Origin: Dehalococcoidales bacterium
Lineage (GTDB): Bacteria; Chloroflexota; Dehalococcoidia; Dehalococcoidales; Fen-1064
Direction of reading: 5' to 3'
Assembly: GCA_028712845.1 (NCBI GenBank)
Contig: JAQTPO010000072.1
Coordinates: 1-10,150 of the forward strand
DNA length: 10,150 bases
A program made the translations under genes and the position numbers. Below, one piece after another: positions 5,954 through 10,150 of this stretch. The notes beneath the pieces are model-generated. The model made no database searches. It had not been told where the DNA came from and saw nothing but the letters and a program-made list of their open reading frames with translations. The stretch's first letter is position 1. Every line of letters begins with the position of its first letter.

Positions 5954-7696
5954 ATGTTAAAACGAAAGATTGTATGGTTGGTAGTGAGCGTCTTGATAAT
6001 ATTATCAATGGCATTGGCATCTTGCGGAAAAGCCGAACCAGCTACGACGGCGACATCTGGCACAACGGCAGAACCTGCAACAGCTGAGCCGCAATACGGC
6101 GGCACTCTGACCCTCCTGGATTTATGGCATTCTACATCGGCAGACCCCGAATCATGGGACCCTAGTGTTTATAACTGGTTGAATAGCGAACCATTGAAGT
6201 ACCACATGGAAACAATATTGGTGGGAGATATCGATAATAAAGGGCCGAGAGGGGACAATACATATATTTTTGATAACGTGAATGGTGTCCCTGCTTCTGT
6301 AGTGACAGGACATCTATGTGATACTTGGGAGGTAGTTGATTCTAACACTATCAGGTTGCACGTGCGCCAAGGAGTAAAATTTCAGAGCAACCCGAAGGTA
6401 ATGGCACAAAGAGAACTGAATGCTGATGACATAGCATTCAGTCTTAATAAGATGATTACTGGTCCAACAATAGCAAGTCGTTTTACGTGGATAGATAGCA
6501 TTACTGCTCCGGATAAAAGCACGGTTTTAGTGAAATTGAATAAATTTAATGCCGATTGGCAATCTTACTTGGGCTATTATTACTATGCCCAGATTTACCC
6601 GCAAGAAATGATAACAGCGGGAGCCGCCGATTGGCATAATGCCGTCGGTACGGGACCATTTATTGTAAGCGACTATATTCGCGGTTCTATGCGAACGTAC
6701 AAAAAGAATCCGGACTACTGGGGTACCACCACTATAAATGGTAAGAAATACCAATTACCATTTATTGATGAACTCCGGTTTCCTGTAATGCCAGATGTAA
6801 CTGCCCGGCTTGCGGCTTTGAGAACAGGAAAAGTCGATATTAACGCAAGCGTTACCTGGCAGGATAAGGCCAGTCTGGCTAAAACTAACGCAGACTTAAC
6901 TGTGTTTAAGGCTCCATATGCAGGCGGGCATATGATAAACATGAGGGTGGACACGAAACCTTTTACCGATATAAACGTCCGCCGGGCTTTGAATCTTGCC
7001 ATTGATAAACAGGCAATTATTAGTGCGATGCTGGGGGGTGAAGGTGTCCTTCTAAACCTTCCATTCACTTCAGATTGGCCAGAATACACCCCTCTCGAAG
7101 AATACCCCCATGAAGTCCAGGAAATATTCGGTTATAATCCGGATAAAGCAAAACAGCTTCTTGCGGATGCCGGCTATCCTCAAGGCTTCGAAACTCAATT
7201 AATAATCAGCGACACATTTATGACAAGCGGCTTGCCGTCCCTGGTAGTGGACTCTTGGAGCAAGATTGGTGTTAAATGTGAGCTTAAAACCTATGACTAC
7301 AGTACATTTGAGACTGTTATTTTTGGAAAACAGCAAACACAAATGATATGGGACAGAACAGGGGCTCCCACTGCACTTGGTGCTTTGTTTAAATTCTGTA
7401 TTACAGGAGCCTCAGTAGGTGGAGCGTTCCTTTCTGATCCTATTATCGACCAGGCATATAAAGACGCATCTGCTGAAACAGACCCTCTCAAGGCGCTTGC
7501 ATTAGCACGGAAAGGGAATGAACAATATGTTAAAGATGTTCCACAGATATGGTTACCCGCTGAGTATACCTACGAATTTTGCTGGCCATGGGTAAAGAAC
7601 TGGTACGGCGAGATATCTGCGGGCAGCTTTGACATGGGTGTAGTAACTTCACGAATATGGATTGACCCCGACTTGAAACAAAAGATGGGATATTAG
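5954..7696 (+). CDS. ABC transporter substrate-binding lipoprotein, family 5 (peptide/nickel type)
   Basis: This 580-residue lipoprotein captures a ligand outside the cell and delivers it to the permease pair encoded downstream. The N-terminus MLKRKIVWLVVSV with hydrophobic core and lipobox LASC (Cys 24 to be lipidated) is a clear type II signal, followed by an Ala/Thr/Pro/Glu-rich linker to about residue 48. The mature part has SBP_bac_5 hallmarks: YGGTLTL, DTWEVVDSNTIRLHVRQGVKF, ADDIAFSLNKM, VGTGPFIVSDY, KKNPDYWG, NVRRALNLAIDKQAI, and DKAKQLLADAGYPQGF. Start 5954 is preferred over the in-frame ATG at 5936 because AAGGAG lies 6 nt before it and the signal peptide then begins correctly. Family members bind oligopeptides, dipeptides, nickel, sugars or other solutes; the ligand cannot be read from sequence. 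It is first in a three-gene operon and is separated from the permeases by a strong hairpin. Confidence 0.93.
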   Translation: MLKRKIVWLVVSVLIILSMALASCGKAEPATTATSGTTAEPATAEPQYGGTLTLLDLWHSTSADPESWDPSVYNWLNSEPLKYHMETILVGDIDNKGPRGDNTYIFDNVNGVPASVVTGHLCDTWEVVDSNTIRLHVRQGVKFQSNPKVMAQRELNADDIAFSLNKMITGPTIASRFTWIDSITAPDKSTVLVKLNKFNADWQSYLGYYYYAQIYPQEMITAGAADWHNAVGTGPFIVSDYIRGSMRTYKKNPDYWGTTTINGKKYQLPFIDELRFPVMPDVTARLAALRTGKVDINASVTWQDKASLAKTNADLTVFKAPYAGGHMINMRVDTKPFTDINVRRALNLAIDKQAIISAMLGGEGVLLNLPFTSDWPEYTPLEEYPHEVQEIFGYNPDKAKQLLADAGYPQGFETQLIISDTFMTSGLPSLVVDSWSKIGVKCELKTYDYSTFETVIFGKQQTQMIWDRTGAPTALGALFKFCITGASVGGAFLSDPIIDQAYKDASAETDPLKALALARKGNEQYVKDVPQIWLPAEYTYEFCWPWVKNWYGEISAGSFDMGVVTSRIWIDPDLKQKMGY

Positions 7697-7732
7697 TCTA
7701 AACATCTAATCAGATAAATGGCAGTTTGACAA

Positions 7733-7773
7733 TAGCTAGCTCTGTCAGTTCATACGACGGGCAGAGCTAGCTA
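7733..7773 (+). other. strong intercistronic hairpin between binding-protein and permease genes
   Basis: TAGCTAGCTCTG (7733-7744) pairs perfectly with CAGAGCTAGCTA (7762-7773), and the stem gains a U-G and a C-G pair inward for 14 pairs over a 13-nt loop. No T-run follows, so read-through to the permeases is expected. In known binding-protein operons such as malE-malF, similar structures stabilise the upstream message and make the binding protein more abundant than the membrane subunits; that role here is inferred. Confidence 0.65.
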
Positions 7774-7786
7774 AGGCGCAGTAGTT

Positions 7787-8737
7787 ATGTCCACATATTT
7801 AATAAGAAGAATATTCTTAATCATACCCACTATGTTTTTAGTGAGTGTGCTAGTTTTTTTCTCTATCCGTTTTATTCCAGGCGATGTAATAACTATGATG
7901 GCTAGGGAATCGTTTCTCACTCATCAGGATAGAGCGTCAATTGAGCACTCGTTAGGACTGGATGTTCCTATATATCAGCAATATGGGCGATGGGTGGGTA
8001 AAATTATTTTGCATGGTGATCTTGGCCATAGTTTGTGGGGGGAAGTTCCGGTATTTAATAGTTTGTCACAGGCATTACCTGTAACGTTTGAGCTTAGCCT
8101 GCTGTCCATGATAATTGGTATCATAATATCTTTGCCCATAGGCGTGTATTCGGCTATAAGGCAAGATAGTGTTGGTGATTATATTGCCAGGAGTTTTGCG
8201 ATATTGTGCATCGCTTTGCCTACATTCTGGCTGGGTACTATGGTCATGGTTTTACCTGCGCTCTGGTGGGGGTGGAGCCCACCCCTGATATATGTGCCTT
8301 TTACAAAAGACCCGGCAAATAATCTGGTAGAATTTCTGGTGCCTGCAATCATCTTAGGGATGTCGCTCTCGGGTGTGACCATGAGAATGACCAGGACAAT
8401 GGTATTGGAAGTACTCCGGCAGGATTTTATCAGGACTGCATGGGCGAAAGGATTGAAAGAAAGAGTAGTAATCCTGAGACATGCTCTTAAAAATGCCCTC
8501 ATACCGGTGATTACCATTATTGGACTTCAGGTCCCTTTCCTGATCGGGGGTGCGGTTATTGTAGAGCAAATATTCGGTTTGCCTGGGGTAGGCCGCCTCA
8601 TAATTGATGCGACCTTCCAGAGGGACTATCCGGTGGTTAGCGGAGTAGTACTCATTATTGCTGTTTTTGTGCTGATAGTTAATCTTCTTGTTGATATTAC
8701 ATACGGCTTGTTCGACCCAAGAGTTCATTATCGTTAG
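7787..8737 (+). CDS. ABC transporter permease, DppB/OppB type
   Basis: This 316-residue inner-membrane protein is one half of the translocation channel. It opens with the typical YLIRRIFLIIPTMFLVSVLV first helix and RFIPGD, then a periplasmic segment with LGLDVPIYQQYGRWV and GDLGHSLW. Five further hydrophobic stretches follow, about six in all as in the family. The cytoplasmic EAA-type loop that docks the ATPase is seen as RTAWAKGL (residues 216-223) followed by RHALKNALIPVIT. The C-terminus carries EQIFGLPGVGRL and the closing YGLFDPRVHY. The length is normal. ATG 7787 lies 90 nt after the binding-protein stop; the ribosome site is poor (AAGG, 10 nt away), consistent with lower expression. 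The downstream permease begins 8 nt after the stop, so the two are surely co-transcribed. Confidence 0.94.
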   Translation: MSTYLIRRIFLIIPTMFLVSVLVFFSIRFIPGDVITMMARESFLTHQDRASIEHSLGLDVPIYQQYGRWVGKIILHGDLGHSLWGEVPVFNSLSQALPVTFELSLLSMIIGIIISLPIGVYSAIRQDSVGDYIARSFAILCIALPTFWLGTMVMVLPALWWGWSPPLIYVPFTKDPANNLVEFLVPAIILGMSLSGVTMRMTRTMVLEVLRQDFIRTAWAKGLKERVVILRHALKNALIPVITIIGLQVPFLIGGAVIVEQIFGLPGVGRLIIDATFQRDYPVVSGVVLIIAVFVLIVNLLVDITYGLFDPRVHYR

Positions 8738-8745
8738 GGCATATT

Positions 8746-9687
8746 ATGAAAATTAACGCATCTTCAGAAAAGACACTGAAAAAGCATTCCGCAATAACGG
8801 ATTTCTTTATCAGACTGGTTAAGGAAAAACCGGTAGGTACTATTGGCGGCATTATCGTATTGATTCTATTTTTGGCGGGCATTTTTGCCGGACAGATAGC
8901 ACCTTACGGCATGAATGAGACTAATCTTTATGACGCGTTTCAAAGCCCATCAGCTAAATATCTATTAGGTACTGACCAGATGGGTAGAGATGTACTCAGT
9001 CGTGTAATCTATGGTGCCCGTATTTCGCTGGTAGTGGGCATGACAGCCACCTGCATTTCAGTAATTATCTCTGTTATTTTAGGTATTCTCTGTGGGTACT
9101 TCGGCGGGGTGTTTGACATGGTAGCACAGAGATTTGTTGATGCATGGATGTGTTTTCCTTCTTTGATATTCCTGATAATCATTGTTTCCCTAATGGGAGC
9201 CGGTATGTGGCAGGTAATTTTTGCCATTGGATTGTCATTCGGTGTTGCCGGTTCGAGAATAATTAGAGGTGCTGTGATAAGCATAAAAGAAAATGTGTAT
9301 ATGGAAGCGGCTAAGGCTATCGGTAGTTCAAACTTAAGAGTATTTATGCGCCATATTTTACCCAATATCATGGCGCCAATAATCGTGCTCTTTACAACAC
9401 GCCTACCCTCTGTAATTATGACCGAAGCCAGTTTGAGTTTCCTCGGTTTGGGGATTCCCCCGCCAACGCCCAGTTGGGGAAGTATGCTTAGTGAAGAGGG
9501 GCGTAGTTTCATGCTGTTGGCGCCATGGACGGCTATCTGGCCGGGGGTTGCGCTTGCCATTGTAGTCTATGGCGTAAATATGTTTGGTGATGCCGTGAGA
9601 GACCTGCTTGACCCACGCTTGAGAGGCGGTCTGGGGCGTTATAATAATACTAAGAAAAAGAAACTTGAAAAAGCTAAAGCTTTATAA
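8746..9687 (+). CDS. ABC transporter permease, DppC/OppC type
   Basis: This 313-residue membrane protein should pair with the preceding permease. The N-terminal OppC domain is clear: a first helix in VGTIGGIIVLILFLAGIFAG, then the signature LLGTDQMGRDVLSR at residues 73-86. The ATPase-docking EAA loop reads MEAAKAIGSS (186-195) and ends in RHILPNIMAPIIV. The late segment EASLSFLGLGIPPPTPSWG and the end DAVRDLLDPRLRG are diagnostic. A lysine-rich tail closes the protein. AGGG (8736-8739) overlapping the upstream TAG acts as a weak ribosome site 6 nt before ATG. No ATP-binding subunit gene follows; the next gene converges from the other strand, so the ATPases must be supplied from another locus. 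Confidence 0.94.
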   Translation: MKINASSEKTLKKHSAITDFFIRLVKEKPVGTIGGIIVLILFLAGIFAGQIAPYGMNETNLYDAFQSPSAKYLLGTDQMGRDVLSRVIYGARISLVVGMTATCISVIISVILGILCGYFGGVFDMVAQRFVDAWMCFPSLIFLIIIVSLMGAGMWQVIFAIGLSFGVAGSRIIRGAVISIKENVYMEAAKAIGSSNLRVFMRHILPNIMAPIIVLFTTRLPSVIMTEASLSFLGLGIPPPTPSWGSMLSEEGRSFMLLAPWTAIWPGVALAIVVYGVNMFGDAVRDLLDPRLRGGLGRYNNTKKKKLEKAKAL

Positions 9688-9824
9688 TCGGCATAGTGTA
9701 ATAATTGCTCTGGAACTATAACGGTTACCGAGCTATCACAGGACTGCATAAACATCATTGAGAGACAATCAATAGCCGTAACTATTCGTAGATTGAGTCT
9801 AAAAGTGGTCAACAGGGGTGGCGC

Positions 9825-9847
9825 GAACGCCCGGCACGCGGTTTCAG
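9825..9847 (+). repeat. dispersed direct repeat, copy 2 (right of ABC operon)
   Basis: GAACGCCCGGCAC, one variable base, CGGTT, T, CAG: the partner of 5520-5541. It overlaps a small GGCG-CGAA-CGCC hairpin (9820-9831). It lies in the 203-nt gap between the convergent permease and Smr genes, where no standard terminator was found on either strand and nothing else stands out. Confidence 0.55.
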
Positions 9848-9890
9848 TCCTGATGACATCGGATTTCTTCAAACCTGCCATATCTACGGT

Positions 9891-10145
9891 CTAGTGCTTG
9901 AAATGGACAAATATCCTCCCAAAATTCTTATCGTCTTTCTCCAGCCGATGATAAAGTTTTTTTACTTCCGGTTTATTTAGGAATCGTAAAACACGTTTTT
10001 TCAGTTGTCCGGAACCCTTGCCGGGAATTATCTCTACCAAAACAATCTTCTTCTCTACGGCTTCAGCTATTACCCGGTTGAGTTCTGCATCAATCGTAAA
10101 GCCCTTATTATAAATATCGTGTAAATCCAATACGGTCTTTGCCAA
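9891..10145 (-). CDS. small stand-alone Smr-domain protein (start uncertain, near window edge)
   Basis: This is an 84-residue protein read leftward. It has the Smr (small MutS-related) fold signatures: the LDLH motif at residues 6-9, a helix with AELNRVIAEAVEKK, then EIIPGKGSGQLKKRV where GKGSG (42-46) matches the conserved glycine loop, and a closing GRIFVHF strand. Smr domains act as nucleases or nucleic-acid binding modules; here the domain stands alone without MutS2, so its target is unknown. The first residue is encoded by TTG (10143-10145), and the frame stays open to the window edge, so the true start may be this TTG or lie outside. Length and motif order suggest nearly the whole protein is present. 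The stop is TAG at 9891-9893. It converges on the ABC operon. Confidence 0.8.
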   Translation of the reverse strand: MAKTVLDLHDIYNKGFTIDAELNRVIAEAVEKKIVLVEIIPGKGSGQLKKRVLRFLNKPEVKKLYHRLEKDDKNFGRIFVHFKH

Positions 10146-10150
10146 TATAT

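Noticed and set aside
5671..6105. 144-aa minus-strand open frame over the leader and signal peptide of the binding-protein gene
   Set aside because: It is antisense to a clear lipoprotein start and leader, with no family resemblance and an unusual composition.
7726..7755. Possible internal promoter (TTGACA at 7726-7731) before the first permease
   Set aside because: No acceptable -10 box lies 16-18 nt downstream (TTCATA/TCATAC are poor), and the spacer is part of the strong hairpin.
9009..9560. 183-aa minus-strand open frame inside the DppC-type permease
   Set aside because: It is long only because it mirrors a real membrane-protein gene; the + strand frame has all family signatures.
9688..9824. 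Possible terminators or a small gene in the gap after the second permease
   Set aside because: Only very short stems (such as CTA-TTCG-TAG at 9782-9791) occur, with no T-run and no credible coding frame.
1..10150. CRISPR arrays, transposase genes, toxin-antitoxin pairs or phage genes
   Set aside because: No regularly spaced repeats and no proteins of these kinds were seen on either strand.

Overview
The window reads as an ordinary bacterial chromosomal segment. The best guess is an anaerobic member of the Chloroflexota, close to Dehalococcoidia. This placement is an inference from the look of the ClpC, LysRS, SerRS and TIGR04076-type proteins, the ferredoxin-fused aldo/keto reductase and the palindromic intergenic repeats; no search was run. 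All genes except the last are on the + strand.

Left part (1-3728), housekeeping: the 3' end of a ClpC-type AAA+ unfoldase gene, a pair of intergenic hairpins, a tRNA-Ala(GGC) gene with an irregular acceptor end, lysS (class II lysyl-tRNA synthetase) and serS (seryl-tRNA synthetase). A compact palindromic repeat-like element separates lysS from serS.

Middle part (3729-5467): a small TIGR04076-family protein of unknown function with an excellent ribosome binding site, a second palindromic intergenic element, and an aldo/keto reductase carrying a C-terminal eight-cysteine (two [4Fe-4S]) ferredoxin-like region.

Right part (5468-9687): a long regulatory intergenic region, then a three-gene peptide/nickel-type (Opp/Dpp) ABC importer operon made of a lipoprotein solute-binding protein and two permeases. 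The intergenic region holds tandem hairpins, a 10-bp inverted repeat, a short direct repeat, a near-consensus sigma-70 promoter and a structured leader of about 265 nt. A strong 14-pair hairpin separates the binding-protein gene from the permease genes, as expected where the binding protein is made in excess. No ATPase gene follows, so the transporter must use ATP-binding subunits encoded elsewhere. A 22-23 nt direct repeat lies on each side of this operon, which looks more AT-rich than the genes to its left. Acquisition as a unit is possible but unproven.

Right edge: a small stand-alone Smr-domain protein on the minus strand, converging on the ABC operon.

I do not see a convincing undescribed multi-gene system. 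The most worthwhile leads are the tRNA-Ala acceptor-stem irregularities, the structured oppA leader, the repeats flanking the ATPase-less ABC operon, and the palindromic elements.
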